64,000 bases of DNA from Strigamia acuminata (lineage: Eukaryota > Arthropoda > Chilopoda > Geophilomorpha > Linotaeniidae): positions 6,263,087 to 6,327,086 of the forward strand of contig OX442314.1 in NCBI GenBank assembly GCA_949358305.1, given 5' to 3'. The notes beneath the pieces are model-generated. The model was given only the letters and a program-made list of their open reading frames with translations. It made no database searches and was not told where the DNA came from. Numbering within the stretch: position 1 is the stretch's first letter; each line of letters begins with the position of its first letter. The translations under genes were made by a program, and so were the position numbers. Below are positions 10,664-21,648 of this stretch, in pieces.

Positions 10664-13600
10664 TTAACCCAACTTGACTTGTTTTAAACAATTTATGAGT
10701 TGTACAAAATCGGTCACGTATTTTGTGTTCGGCTTGGGTCTACGTTTAGACTGTCGAACGGGAGATGGAAATCTTTTCCTCTTTTTAGATGGATTTTGAG
10801 GAGTTTCGTCCTCTTTAGAAGAAATCTGAGAAGTTTCCTCCTCTTTCTCTTCAACTAAATCCTCTGTTTCCATGGACACAGGTTCATTTATTAATTCTGA
10901 AGAATTAATAACTTGACCTGCCATCCAATCTGGAGTCGGGTGTGACTCGTTGGTACCGACTTTCTGATCTAATGTCCATTCCTCAATCGGGTAACTTGGG
11001 ATATAAGGCATTAAATCCTGTATGTTGATCGCTTTGGCTTTCGTGTTATCAGAAAGCTTCCGTAGTGTGTAGGAACCTCCGCCGAGAACAGCCGTAATTT
11101 CCCAAGGTCCATCACGTTTCTCAGCGAATCCTGCCGAAATCCCTTTATCTTTATTCGATAAAATATGTGTGGCTTTCCACACGAGATCTCCTTTGGCAAA
11201 TTGACAAATATAATATTTGTCTTTATGTAGTCGATCATGCTTTTCGTAATTCGATTGAATTTTCCGATGCATTTCGCTGTGTGCACGTCTAATTACGTCT
11301 AAAATGCTGTAGACGTAGGCTTCGGGATTTTCTTTGTCGAATTTGATGGCGTGTTTAGTAATACGCGGATCAAATGGCAAAGGAACGTTTCTTCCCGTAT
11401 TAAGAATCATCGGTGAACAATTTGTTGCCTCGGACTTAGCGGTGCGCATCGCAAAGGCAAAAGAATTTAAATATTTTGGCCAGTGGGAGTGAATGTCCGA
11501 GTATAAAGCTAACATCATTTTTAAAGTCCGGTTAGCCCGCTCTGTAATATTAGCGGCAGCGTGATATGGGCTAATGTGAGCAATATCTACGTGATTCTTT
11601 TGACAAAAATCATTAAATATTGTCGACACAAATTGTTTGCCGTTGTCGGAGATTATCTTTTTTGGATATCCCCAACGGTGGAAAACTTCGCTCATTTTAT
11701 TAACGATGCATTCACTTGATGCAGTCGCTAGTGGGAAGACTTCAATCCATTTTGTACAATTATCAATGATTACTAAAATCCATTTTAATTGTGAACGACC
11801 GGCTGGTTTTGGTCCCATCAGGTCAATGCTTACAGTCTCCCACGGGTTGGTCATGTTGTGAGGTGTATAGCTTGCCCGATGCTTTTGGTGTTGACTAGGT
11901 TTGTATTGTTGGCAATGAGTGCAACTGCGAACGTAGTTTCGAGTGTCTTTGCTCATTCTAGGCCAGAAATACATCTGTTTTGCTCTATCTAGGGTTTTGC
12001 TCATGCCGGCATGTCCTGTAAGTGGGTGGCCATGGCATGCGAATAATGCACGTCTCACGAGTGAGCGTGGAATTACCGCCTTAAACCCGTTGCCAGAGTC
12101 GTTTAACTCTTCCTCATCGGTCGGAGCAAAATAAATTAGCATAACACCTTTATTTTCTTCCGGTTCGTCGAGAGTGTAGCCACGAATCGCATTTAACCAA
12201 TGTTTATCCGTGATACGATTTTTTAATTTTTCGTCTCCTTTTAGGTAAACAAGGATTTTACTACATGCTGGATCTTTAAGTTGCGCTTCGATAATTTCGT
12301 CTCGCGTCGGCGGAACTACTTTTATGATATCTGTTAGCGCAGTGTGTACATTTTCGTGATTACAATTGTGGACATCTATATGTCTGCAATTTTCTCTCGT
12401 ACATCCTTCTTCCTCCCCCTTTTCTCCAGAATCATGAAATCTAATTGGATTATATGATTCTGAGAAAAAATCTAAACTAAGGCCAACATTTGTAAGAAAA
12501 TGTTTGCGCTCAGTTTCCGTCACTTGTAAAGATGCACACCTGTTTCCATTCCAAGTTGGATAGAAATGGGTGATTTCCTCTGGTTCGATATAATCATAAT
12601 CCGGAGTGTCTAGTGCAGACAGTGGAGCGCGTGACAATGCGTCCGCTACTTGGTTCATTGCACCGCGTCTAAAAATAATTTTAAACGCGCCACATTGTAT
12701 TTTGACGGCCCAACGACCAAACCTTCCCGATGGTTCCGGCGTACTCATCAACCAGCTAAGGGCCTTAGCATCGGACTCGAGAGTGAAAGTCGTGTATTCA
12801 ATATATGGGCGAAATCTTTCGATTGCCCATACAACGGCCAAACACTCCAATTCCGGCGTAGAATACCTTACTTCGGCCCCGTGTAACACTCGACTGGCGT
12901 ACGCGACTGCTTTCGGGACCATTATTAATTTCTGTTTCTTTTCACAGAATAATTCTACGTCTTGACAGAGTACTGCACCTAAGCCTGAATGAGAAGCATC
13001 TGTCAAAATGACAAAAGGCTTATTCATATCTGGCATGTGGAGAAGGGCTTGGTCCTTGTCACACAAGATGTCTTTGATAGTTTCGAATGCAGTTGTTTGT
13101 GGTTCATCCCACACAAACTTTGCTTGATCATGCATAATATTGGTCAATGGACGAGCAATATTTGCGATGTTAGGAATGAATTTTCGGAAAAAATTCGCAA
13201 GTCCTACAAATCTTTGTATGTCTTTAGAACAAGTTGGTTTGGGAAAATTCCTTACAGCCGAGACTTTGTCAGGGTCTGGAAGAAGAGATCCCTCCGAAAT
13301 TAAGTGGCCTAAAAATCGTAATGATGTTCGACCAAATTTTGACTTGTCTTTATTGATAGTTAGATTCGCGGCATCCAACTTCTCAAGTACGTCTTTAATA
13401 TGTAATAAATGATTTTCCCATGTGTCGGAAAAAATAATTATATCGTCTAAATAAACTAGAGCATGTTTATATAGAGAGTCACCCAATACGGTAGTCATGA
13501 GGTGTTGAAAAGAACTAGGTGCATTACAAAGACCAAATGGCAATCTCTTGAATTGAAATTTGCCTTTTGGGGTGTAAAAAGCAGTTTTGCTCTTATCCTC

Positions 13601-14944
13601 CTCCTCCATTTCCATTTGATGATAACCTTTAGTTAAATCAATGGATGTAAAGTACTTGGCCTGATTAGTATGGTGAATTAATAGGTCAATACTTGGCATT
13701 TGAATTGCATCAACTTCTGTGATCGCATTCAACCAGCGGTAGTCGATACATAATCGATACTTCCCGCCGGGTTTAGCCACTATGACGGGGTGACTTATAT
13801 AGGGGCCGGTGGCAGGTTCGATTAACCCATCGGCCTCTAATTCCTCGACCAATTCCGTCATAATCGCCTTCTTGGCCGGATTGTACATTCTATACGGCTG
13901 GTGTTTCCAAGTAGCACCAGGTTTAAACTTGATGCTGTGCTTGGCAACCTTCGTACAGCCCAATTGGTCTCGAAATACGTTTTTTAATTGCAAAAGAACG
14001 TTTACGAGTAACTGTTTTTCTTCCGCCGAACTGTTGCAGCCTTTCACGAGTTTTTCTGCCCAGTCCGGTGAAGTGGGAGTTCCTTCACCTTGGAGACCCA
14101 AAGTCTTAATGCTTGCTAAGCAACAATTAAGTTCAGTGGTCTCGTACGGGGCTGTCCATCCGGGCATGTCATCACAGGTGAACACTGCTCGTTTTGGATT
14201 TAAGTTAACTCCAGTTCTACGCATAAAGTTGTGGCCTAAAATCAACCCACATACATTCTTGTGTAGAATTATGAAGGTCATAGGTGTAACTCTCTTTTTA
14301 TCGGCCCATTTGACACAAAGACAAACTTGACCGATAGGTCGGTGATCTATTCCGACTGCGCAGACACGCATTCCTCGGGGACATTCTTGTATGAATTCCA
14401 CCGGAATTTCTGTGTTTGAAAGGAGTTGTACTCCAATAAAACATTGGGTGGCTCCAGAATCCATTAATGCGTTGTAATCTAAACCTCCGATTTGGATATT
14501 CATACGCGGATCATCTTTGCCACCATTAATTAATTTGCTATTGCAAAGTTTGCCAAGAAATACTTTTCGTTCTTTCTTGTTCCATTTTTCAAGTTTAAGA
14601 ATTTTCCTTAACTTGAAAACTTTGGGTACAAGCGGTTTTTTTGGTGCATACCAGCTTCCACTAAAAATACTCAAATTTTCTAGTTGGTCTGTCATGACTT
14701 TTAAATTTTCATCGACACCGCCAGTAGAGCTGCTAGTCTTTCGACAGACAGGTACTGCTTCGTAAGAAATGACCAACGATGGTGGTTTATTCTTCGAATC
14801 ATCGACATAAGGTACTGTGAGATGACTAGGCTTATGTCTTAATTTAAATTCATCTTTTCGTGAAAATAAATCATTTGACAATTCCGAGAGGGGAAACAAC
14901 TCTTTAAGCGGGGGTTGGGCAACTTGAACAACCCCCTGAATCAG
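10664..14944 (-). CDS. pol: Pol polyprotein, complete (protease, reverse transcriptase, RNase H, integrase), Gypsy-A
   Basis: Pol has no ATG start: the frame opens at the slippery site and is reached by -1 frameshifting from gag (coding from 14944); a TTG codon at 14899 is not needed. Numbering from there, the protease DSG is near residue 160, reverse transcriptase near 330-540 with YLDD at about 500, and RNase H (TDAS, ECLAVVWA, ESDA) at about 650-770. The integrase HHCC zinc region follows at about 965-1015, then the catalytic core with Asp in IDLMGP, Asp in SDNGKQ and Glu in ERANR. The spacing between the second Asp and the Glu is 34. The C-terminus is basic and has no chromodomain. No stop or frameshift was seen, so the element may be active. 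Confidence 0.93.
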   Translation of the reverse strand: MIQGVVQVAQPPLKELFPLSELSNDLFSRKDEFKLRHKPSHLTVPYVDDSKNKPPSLVISYEAVPVCRKTSSSTGGVDENLKVMTDQLENLSIFSGSWYAPKKPLVPKVFKLRKILKLEKWNKKERKVFLGKLCNSKLINGGKDDPRMNIQIGGLDYNALMDSGATQCFIGVQLLSNTEIPVEFIQECPRGMRVCAVGIDHRPIGQVCLCVKWADKKRVTPMTFIILHKNVCGLILGHNFMRRTGVNLNPKRAVFTCDDMPGWTAPYETTELNCCLASIKTLGLQGEGTPTSPDWAEKLVKGCNSSAEEKQLLVNVLLQLKNVFRDQLGCTKVAKHSIKFKPGATWKHQPYRMYNPAKKAIMTELVEELEADGLIEPATGPYISHPVIVAKPGGKYRLCIDYRWLNAITEVDAIQMPSIDLLIHHTNQAKYFTSIDLTKGYHQMEMEEEDKSKTAFYTPKGKFQFKRLPFGLCNAPSSFQHLMTTVLGDSLYKHALVYLDDIIIFSDTWENHLLHIKDVLEKLDAANLTINKDKSKFGRTSLRFLGHLISEGSLLPDPDKVSAVRNFPKPTCSKDIQRFVGLANFFRKFIPNIANIARPLTNIMHDQAKFVWDEPQTTAFETIKDILCDKDQALLHMPDMNKPFVILTDASHSGLGAVLCQDVELFCEKKQKLIMVPKAVAYASRVLHGAEVRYSTPELECLAVVWAIERFRPYIEYTTFTLESDAKALSWLMSTPEPSGRFGRWAVKIQCGAFKIIFRRGAMNQVADALSRAPLSALDTPDYDYIEPEEITHFYPTWNGNRCASLQVTETERKHFLTNVGLSLDFFSESYNPIRFHDSGEKGEEEGCTRENCRHIDVHNCNHENVHTALTDIIKVVPPTRDEIIEAQLKDPACSKILVYLKGDEKLKNRITDKHWLNAIRGYTLDEPEENKGVMLIYFAPTDEEELNDSGNGFKAVIPRSLVRRALFACHGHPLTGHAGMSKTLDRAKQMYFWPRMSKDTRNYVRSCTHCQQYKPSQHQKHRASYTPHNMTNPWETVSIDLMGPKPAGRSQLKWILVIIDNCTKWIEVFPLATASSECIVNKMSEVFHRWGYPKKIISDNGKQFVSTIFNDFCQKNHVDIAHISPYHAAANITERANRTLKMMLALYSDIHSHWPKYLNSFAFAMRTAKSEATNCSPMILNTGRNVPLPFDPRITKHAIKFDKENPEAYVYSILDVIRRAHSEMHRKIQSNYEKHDRLHKDKYYICQFAKGDLVWKATHILSNKDKGISAGFAEKRDGPWEITAVLGGGSYTLRKLSDNTKAKAINIQDLMPYIPSYPIEEWTLDQKVGTNESHPTPDWMAGQVINSSELINEPVSMETEDLVEEKEEETSQISSKEDETPQNPSKKRKRFPSPVRQSKRRPKPNTKYVTDFVQLINCLKQVKLG

Positions 14945-14950
14945 TTTTTT
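14910..14950 (-). promoter_or_regulatory. -1 ribosomal frameshift signal, Gypsy-A complete unit
   Basis: The slippery heptamer A AAA AAC is at 14950-14944 and the gag TGA stop at 14943-14941. The 7-nt spacer is followed by stem arms at 14936-14929 and 14917-14910 around an 11-nt loop. The -1 frame reads openly from here into pol. Confidence 0.82.
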
Positions 14951-16998
14951 GTCTCGTCGGGAGTGACTGACTCAGTGGCTGCTGGTAAATGCTTAATTAA
15001 CAGGTCAACCATGTTTTTCTGGAAGTCAGTAAATTTGGAGTCTAAAGTTTCTGACGTAACCCAATTTTGTTTGGGTCGTTTAAACTCGGGGTTGGGAGCA
15101 GAGTGGTTAAATCTTTTATTTGCATTTAACGAGTCTGATTTCCCTGCTAATTTTTTGGCAAGAGCGGGACATTCTCTTTTAAAATGTCCAGGCTCGTGAC
15201 AGAAAAAGCATTTTCCAGTAGTCTTTTCATACTGGGCGGCAAATAATCGCTCCATTGAACCATCGTCAGTTGAGTCGTCATTCTCCGACTCGTCTTCATT
15301 TTCAACTTCATCTTGTGTTTGCGTTAAACGTAGTGAAGTTTTAGATGGAAAAATCTTAGATTTTTCGTGAAGTTTGGGAGTAGGATGATTCTCTCGATTA
15401 TCATACTCCAATTTTGCTGCAAGTTGAGAACTTTCAAACTTAGAGCAATTTGCTCCTACATATTGTAGAATGTCATCTACTGTAAAGTTACCATACATTC
15501 CTTGTGTACATAACGCCGTGAAACTTTCTTGAGTTAAATTGTCGAATAATTGCGCACGTCCAGTTTTATCACCTGGCGGCACTTCACCTTGTTCTTGCGT
15601 ATAACGCAGAAGAAAACTATAAAGTGACTCGTCGGCTCGTTGTTTTACATTAAGAAGTCGCCTTTCTCTTGTAAGTGGAACGAGATCGAAGCAATCGAGA
15701 AAAGAGGCTTCGAAAGTTCGCCAACTGTTAAAAGTATGGCGTTGCTTATGGAACCAACGTTGTGCATGGCCTAATAGTCGTCCAGGTACAGCAGTGTGTA
15801 CCATGTCGTCTAAAGGGATGCCTTTCCCGAGTGCGACAGCTTTGACGATTTCAAGGAATCGCGCAACCTCTGTCTGTTTCCCGTCAAAAATAGGAATCTC
15901 GATTCCTTTCCCAAAATTCTGACTGGGATTACTCGGGCTTCGGATTTGACCAACTAAACCCTGAATAATTTGTTTTACATTTTCGTCCGACAAATTAGAA
16001 GCAGAGTTCGAATTGGGTGTAGACCGACTTTCTTGGTCTCTGGGTGGCGGATTTGGCTCTCCTTGAAAATTTTGATGTCTATCAGGTGGCGGTGGAGAAT
16101 GCGAATTATTTCGTCGGTGGAAATTATTGTTATAATTTCCCCCTCTACCAGCGTGAGATTCGTCACTACTCGAGTTAGGATCGGAGTCACGAGGATCACC
16201 AGGAGCTCCGGGAAATCGTTGATTTCTCGGCGGAGCTCGTCCACCTTGAGAGCGGGAATTTCTATAATTCCTAAAATCTCCATCAGATTGGGTGTGAGAT
16301 TGAAAATTTTGATAATTTTCATTTCTCCCCCTTGGTTGGACCGACAGATTAGTTCGAGGCTGTGGAACTCTGAAAGAATCATTCAAATTCCCAGTGGGAG
16401 CGGGTAAAATATTATTTACAGCCGTCGTACTTGGTAAATTTCGGGAAATTGGCGCAGAAATATTTCCTTGTCCGGAATTTCCCATTCTTTCGGCCGAATT
16501 CGATCGCCAAGAACTAGTTGGTAACTGAATCGAAGGTTGAACAGATAGTGAAGAATTTAACTGCCCATTGTCGTCACGAGCAACATTCATTCGCCATCCA
16601 GGCAATTGCTGGTAGCGATATGTGGCCGGCGAACGAGGGCCAGTTCGATCTACAGAAACACTTCGTTCGTTGGTTACAACTACATCGGGAGTAATTACAC
16701 GATTTCTCTCGTGATGATTATTCGCCGTGTATTGTTGAGCTTCACACAAAGAGGAAAACTGCGTCACTTCCAATTGGTAATGGCGACAGTAAACTTCTAA
16801 ATCATGTGGGACTGATAGTGGATCCGTTCGAGAACTACCTGGGTTGGAAACGTCTCTAGGAACATTTTCTTCCCCCTGGCTTTCTAGATCAGACTCCACA
16901 ATTCCTCTTGGTGTTTCACACATACCACCACGTCGTCGTGCTCCACGATTTCCTCGTGTTCCACGAACTCTTACAGGTCTACGGGCCATAATACTCAA
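14941..16998 (-). CDS. gag: Gag polyprotein, complete unit, Gypsy-A (685 aa)
   Basis: Structural protein of the retrotransposon particle. It has a low-complexity N-terminal half, a capsid-like central region, an acidic stretch of Glu, Asp and Ser before the nucleocapsid, and one CCHC knuckle (CFFCHEPGHFKREC, about 597-610). It ends in DETKN followed by TGA, where the last codons form the slippery heptamer. Gag is the 0-frame product and pol the -1 extension, so most ribosomes would make Gag alone. Confidence 0.93.
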   Translation of the reverse strand: MSIMARRPVRVRGTRGNRGARRRGGMCETPRGIVESDLESQGEENVPRDVSNPGSSRTDPLSVPHDLEVYCRHYQLEVTQFSSLCEAQQYTANNHHERNRVITPDVVVTNERSVSVDRTGPRSPATYRYQQLPGWRMNVARDDNGQLNSSLSVQPSIQLPTSSWRSNSAERMGNSGQGNISAPISRNLPSTTAVNNILPAPTGNLNDSFRVPQPRTNLSVQPRGRNENYQNFQSHTQSDGDFRNYRNSRSQGGRAPPRNQRFPGAPGDPRDSDPNSSSDESHAGRGGNYNNNFHRRNNSHSPPPPDRHQNFQGEPNPPPRDQESRSTPNSNSASNLSDENVKQIIQGLVGQIRSPSNPSQNFGKGIEIPIFDGKQTEVARFLEIVKAVALGKGIPLDDMVHTAVPGRLLGHAQRWFHKQRHTFNSWRTFEASFLDCFDLVPLTRERRLLNVKQRADESLYSFLLRYTQEQGEVPPGDKTGRAQLFDNLTQESFTALCTQGMYGNFTVDDILQYVGANCSKFESSQLAAKLEYDNRENHPTPKLHEKSKIFPSKTSLRLTQTQDEVENEDESENDDSTDDGSMERLFAAQYEKTTGKCFFCHEPGHFKRECPALAKKLAGKSDSLNANKRFNHSAPNPEFKRPKQNWVTSETLDSKFTDFQKNMVDLLIKHLPAATESVTPDETKN

Positions 16999-18123
16999 AG
17001 AAATACACGTACAACAAGAAAAAATAAGATTTTAACTGAACTAGCGTAAATGTAACACGCTTAATATTAAACTAAGAAATAATTTGAAAAAATACAACCT
17101 TAGCTGCTGAAACTGAAGTGGCTTCGGGAAAGAACTGTCCTGTTGCGTGGTCAAGAATGGTCCAAACGGGCACTGGTCACAACGGCACAACTGGATGGTC
17201 GCACTGTCGAAAAGCAAGTGTGGCTGAATATTGGTTGTCAAACTAGCTTCCGGAAAATCTCCTTTGTCAAGACAGTCTGCTGTGATTGGCGATGTTGAAA
17301 AATTCCTGATAATTTCTAACCCGAAATTCTCAAAAATGTCACATCTGGATGACCTACTCTGAGCTGCATCGTGAGTGGCTCACTTTGTCACATTCTTTAC
17401 CTTGTCAGGGATTAAAAATCATAATTCCTAACATTGACAGAACAATAGAAAAACTGGTCAAGTTTTCAACCAGTAAAATAAAATATTTTAACTTTTTATT
17501 TTTCAGTCAGCAGAATTTCTAGTCAAATTCGTTTTTTGATCGAAATTCAAGGTTTCGAAATTTTCCAGAATATAGCCGAATATTCTGGGAAACTCAATAA
17601 AATCATAATAGATTTTTCGTAAGAGATTCGGAATTATAATGAGTTTTTCAAAATAATCCAAAAATTCGAATTCAGATATTTCCAAAAGATAATGAGAATT
17701 TTTTGAAAACAAATGGATATTTCACAGTAAATTTATAGAGAAAAATCGGAAATTTTCTAATTATAATATCTATATAAAATAATCAAGAAAATTCATTTTT
17801 TCAATTTTACACTTGATCACAGAGTTCACTTCAATAAAATGCAACCTATCTCGGTAGAACCTCCACGTGTGACGATTACCTTCTGGAGATAGCAATTGCT
17901 AAACTAAAGTGTGAACTATCTGTGTGAAAATGTAAAATATGCAAACCTGATGTTTTCTCAAAACATATAACATTTATTCCGGTTTGAACCTTATATAAAT
18001 ACTATGCCTACAAGTGGCTAAAATGACGATAAGTTAAACTATACAGTTATTTGGCAAAAGCCCTGAAATAATATCATTTGAAGGCTTCAGTCAGGCAATA
18101 AGAATTTGTAACGGTCTTATTGC
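16999..18123 (-). other. Untranslated leader between LTR and gag, Gypsy-A complete unit
   Basis: Same sequence as 4565-5689, with the same hairpin beside the LTR (18095-18123). No gene seen. Confidence 0.6.
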
Positions 18124-19458
18124 TGTGACGTAAAAGATGTCATCTATGAATGGCTTTGGTTTCTAAATGGTCCGGGGTTTGGTTCTAAAAAGGCGTGTAA
18201 ATGGTTAGGCTGGGTGGGTTATATCCGAGAGGTGCGGTTGACTTTTCTGTATCGTCACACACATCGCATCGCAGATAATTATTGTAATCAATAATTATCG
18301 CGAGATGTAACAATGTGAGAATAAATAGTCATATTAATTCTATGGAATTAATCATGATATTTTAGAGTCACAAACTTAACTTAAACTGTGAAAATAAGTA
18401 AAATATATTAAAATAGCGCCGAGCTATTTTTTGCCCCGAGTGCAATCAACATCTAAGTTAGACTTAAATGTTCCGTCAAACCAATAACGAATTGAATCGA
18501 AATATCTCGCAGGAAAGGTTATCCATCGCCGGGAAATTACTCCACTCGGTCCTGGCTGGCGGGAGAGTAACCGGGAAATTACTCCGCGTCGATTACTCTG
18601 ATAATGCGTCTGTGAAATATAAATACTCCACTCTAGATTCTACATTACCAATGCGTCTGTGAATTTTACTCCACTCTAGATTCTGCACTCTACAACGGAA
18701 TGTTGGCATGAAGCTGGAGGGAGTGCGTCTGTGGGTTGTACCCCACTCTAGATACTACACTTAAATGTGTCTGTGAATTACTCACTCTAGTTACTACATT
18801 TCTACAACGGAATGTTGGCATGAAGAGGCGGGCAGTGTGTCTGTGAGTCTTCTACCCACTCTAGATACTTACACTAAATACAAAGTATTTCTACAACGGA
18901 TTGTCGGAACGCAGAGAAGTATAATATGTGCTCAAGTAATATCAGTATCAAACAAAAACAGAACAAGAGCGAGCTATATCCGTTTTGCAGGGGGATATAT
19001 ACTCGGTGAGGAGAATAGCTGTTCAGTGATCCAATGGGATCACTGGGCAGTCAAATCCATCCAATCCCAGATCATAGGAAGTGGATACTCAGGACATAGT
19101 CTTCTACTAGGTCCACTACAGGAACTGGATACGCAGGACACATTTTGGATTAAGTCCCTTTGACTATAATCCAAAAGGAGTCCAACTCACAGTGGGTGAT
19201 GGGGGGTGACTTCACCAGGTGTAGAGTTTGCACATAATTCAATAGAATTATGTGACAAATAAATCAACTAGTTTTTAAACATCCAAAAGTATTTAAAAGT
19301 GTCTAAAGTTGCAGTGGAATAAAATATAAATAGTAATTTATATTTTATTCACTCAAAAATTGTCGAAATTTGAATTTACCGCTAAAACGCATCAGCGCCA
19401 TCTATTGGTGAAGTAATCGTCCTATACTAACAAAGTGTATGACAGTGTAACCGTCACA
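18124..19458 (-). repeat. Long terminal repeat of Gypsy-A (1335 bp), 5' LTR of the complete copy
   Basis: Same ends and internal repeats as the LTR at 5690-7024, with no difference seen by eye. Identity of the two LTRs points to recent insertion or recent duplication. Upstream it is joined to the 3' noncoding part of another unit (19459-20120), not to host DNA. Confidence 0.85.
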
Positions 19459-20120
19459 AGTCCCCCTTAAATATATGTTAATACCTGTATTAACATACTA
19501 TTTATTCCGAATATCTTGAGGATCAAGACCACACTGTCATCTATGGAACTGGAGCTGTAATCCTTGGTAAGTAAAAACCTTTATTTTATATCTTAATAGT
19601 ATAAATAAAGAGTATTTCTTAATCAAATGCTTCAAAAAATATTTATTAGGGTTATAAAACTTTCAATTATCAATAATAACTTCCATCTCTCTTTACAGGT
19701 GGACTTACAACTGCATCAAGAAAAAGGCGATAACTTAAACTAACATCAAACTCTTGTACCAAACAAATGATTAATAAAATTTAACAATTATTTTCACAAA
19801 ACTTAACTTCTCACTGGAAATATAATGATTTGCAAAATAACACTTTACACGTTAAAATTCAAGTATTAAAATTAGTATTCATATAAACAAACTCACATTG
19901 ACTCGTAATCAAAATTTTAACAGAATGGTTAATTTAAATATTAAAGATCTTTGAATTATTCACAAAAAAAATGGCATAAAATACACCTAAACCTGACTAA
20001 ATCTTTGTTTCATCTCGGGTCAAGCAATGGAGATGGAGAAAATGGACTCGTTACTTCTGGTCTTGCCTTGAAAAGGGAAAATATCGGGAAAGTAACGGAT
20101 CCCGACATCGTTGACGCTTT
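19459..20120 (-). other. Polypurine tract and 3' noncoding region of the truncated Gypsy-A unit
   Basis: Duplicate of 7025-7686. No gene. Confidence 0.6.
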
Positions 20121-20570
20121 CTAGTCCAACTCTTCATCCTCAATAAATCCTTCCATGGATGTAACAACTTCCGAGACGGCTGCGGGTGGAGAATTAAGTT
20201 GAATAGTTACCAATTCCGGTACTACATCTGGCTCAACGTCATGGGCCAGTGGGTTCAGGAGCATTCTGTGTTGTTCCTCGGTGAATACTTCCAGGGGATC
20301 AGGCCCTCCTAAGGAATGGTGTTAGCGCTGGTTGGCTCGGAAAAAACCAAGTGATGGTCGGGTAAGCCGGAGTGCCATCCCTCACGAATCAACGGGTGTG
20401 CTGCTGCTGAGACCTGTTGCAAAATCTTACACCAAATAAAAGAGCGAGTTTGAAAAGATTCCGGCCGGGATGGATGAAAAATCCATTGGATCACGGCCAG
20501 TGGCACGCTCAAATCTGGAATTCGGTCGTTTGAAATCGACATGCTAATACGCTTAGCTGCTTCCAATAAA
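20121..20570 (-). pseudogene. 3' fragment of Gypsy-A ORF3, truncated and frameshifted
   Basis: Matches the last 450 bases of the ORF at 7687-9354. One base is missing near 20312, which breaks the frame, and the copy stops at 20570, where the match ends abruptly in AT-rich DNA. It is the outer edge of the array. Confidence 0.85.
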
Positions 20571-20815
20571 AATGTTACACCAAAATCATCACTTAATTTT
20601 GAATATTATACAAAAAACGACATTAAATTGAAAATTTTAAAATTATACGATAAATTTCATAAAATGGTGAATTTTAAATGTCTGATAGTTTTAATGTCTG
20701 ATAGTTCTAGAAAAAAACTCTAAAGACTAGGTACCTCGCTAGACCGGGCACTTTCTACCGTATCCGCCTCTTTGGCCCTCAATATTTCTAAAGCTCATTG
20801 AGACAAGCACAATCA

Positions 20816-21625
20816 CATATTTATTCCCGTCACCCAAATGTTGCTACACCTTGAATATGGTACGTGGTGCTGTCGTCTTCGGACGAAATCAGCTCCACTC
20901 TGTCGTGATTATCTGGGTCTGTGTAACCTCATTGGGTGTTGTGTGTGGCCCCTATGTCCCTGCTTTTCCGCGGGGGGGGAGATGAGATGTGACTGCTGGG
21001 CCACCCAAGGCTGACCCGCTTCACTGCCGAAGTGCCATAGATGTACACGCAGTTGCACGCAGGCATCTTCCGAAATCCGAGTGACCGAAGCGTTTCGTCG
21101 AGCTTTTCGTACCATTGCCGCAACCGAAAAGGAGGAGAAAAATACCTGGAAAAGGGACAAGGTCATCTCTTCTTTGCGGAGTGGTATGACCCAGTGAGGG
21201 AAGGAGGAAGCTGAGTGGTGTGGAGAGAAGAGAGTAGGAAAGCGACCACCGTAGAGTGAGGACACGAGGAAGAGTGCTTGGTCTCAACCAAGACAGCTTT
21301 ATGTGTGAAGAAGGTCCTGAGCCAGCAGGAGCTGATGTGCTCCATGCTGACTGCTCTCCTTCCCATTCACCACTGCGACGGTCAGTATTGTGGTGATAAG
21401 CCCATTACAGCCTCCATGAGCAGTTAAATGGGTCGTACAGATAAGTACGACAGAATGATGTTTCACCCACCACGTCATACCTGGGGTTCGGTTGCCGAGT
21501 GATGGGAGTCTATAGACTAACGATTATAGACAAACAACCAACAATCTGTTATTACGTGAGTATGCGTCCCAAACCATGGTAACCTAACCCAGGCTTCCAT
21601 GGCGAAGATCATACCAGTCACAGAA
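20816..21625 (+). repeat. Dispersed GC-rich repeat family, copy A, with a 13-bp target duplication
   Basis: The 13-mer ACAAGCACAATCA stands on both sides (20803-20815 and 21626-21638), suggesting insertion by a retroposon-like route. The part 21180-21560 is similar to copy B (36760-37140, opposite strand) and copy C (50820-51310). Shared blocks include GAAGCTGAGTGGTGTGG, CCTCCATGAGCAG, GTACAGATAAGTACG and CAACAATCTG. No intact protein was found. It lies in intron 5 of DEG-1. Confidence 0.6.
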
Positions 21626-21648
21626 ACAAGCACAATCATACATTTTAC

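Larger units (their letters stand above)
1..20570 (-). mobile_element. Tandem LTR-sharing array of a Ty3/gypsy-type retrotransposon (Gypsy-A)
   Basis: Sequence from position 1 recurs 12434 bases downstream, apparently without change, through gag, LTR and on to about 8137/20570. On the minus strand the order is ORF3 fragment, LTR, gag, pol, ORF3, LTR, gag, pol (leaving the window). The complete copy is 5690-19458 (13769 bp including two 1335-bp LTRs). The units share LTRs, as expected when LTR recombination or unequal exchange builds tandem elements. The outermost fragment differs from the complete ORF3 by one substitution (about 20224) and one deleted base (about 20312), whereas I saw no difference between the other two units. 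The array edge at 20570 lies inside ORF3, so that unit is truncated, and it sits inside or beside the fifth intron of a DEG/ENaC gene. An assembly duplication cannot be excluded. Confidence 0.9.
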
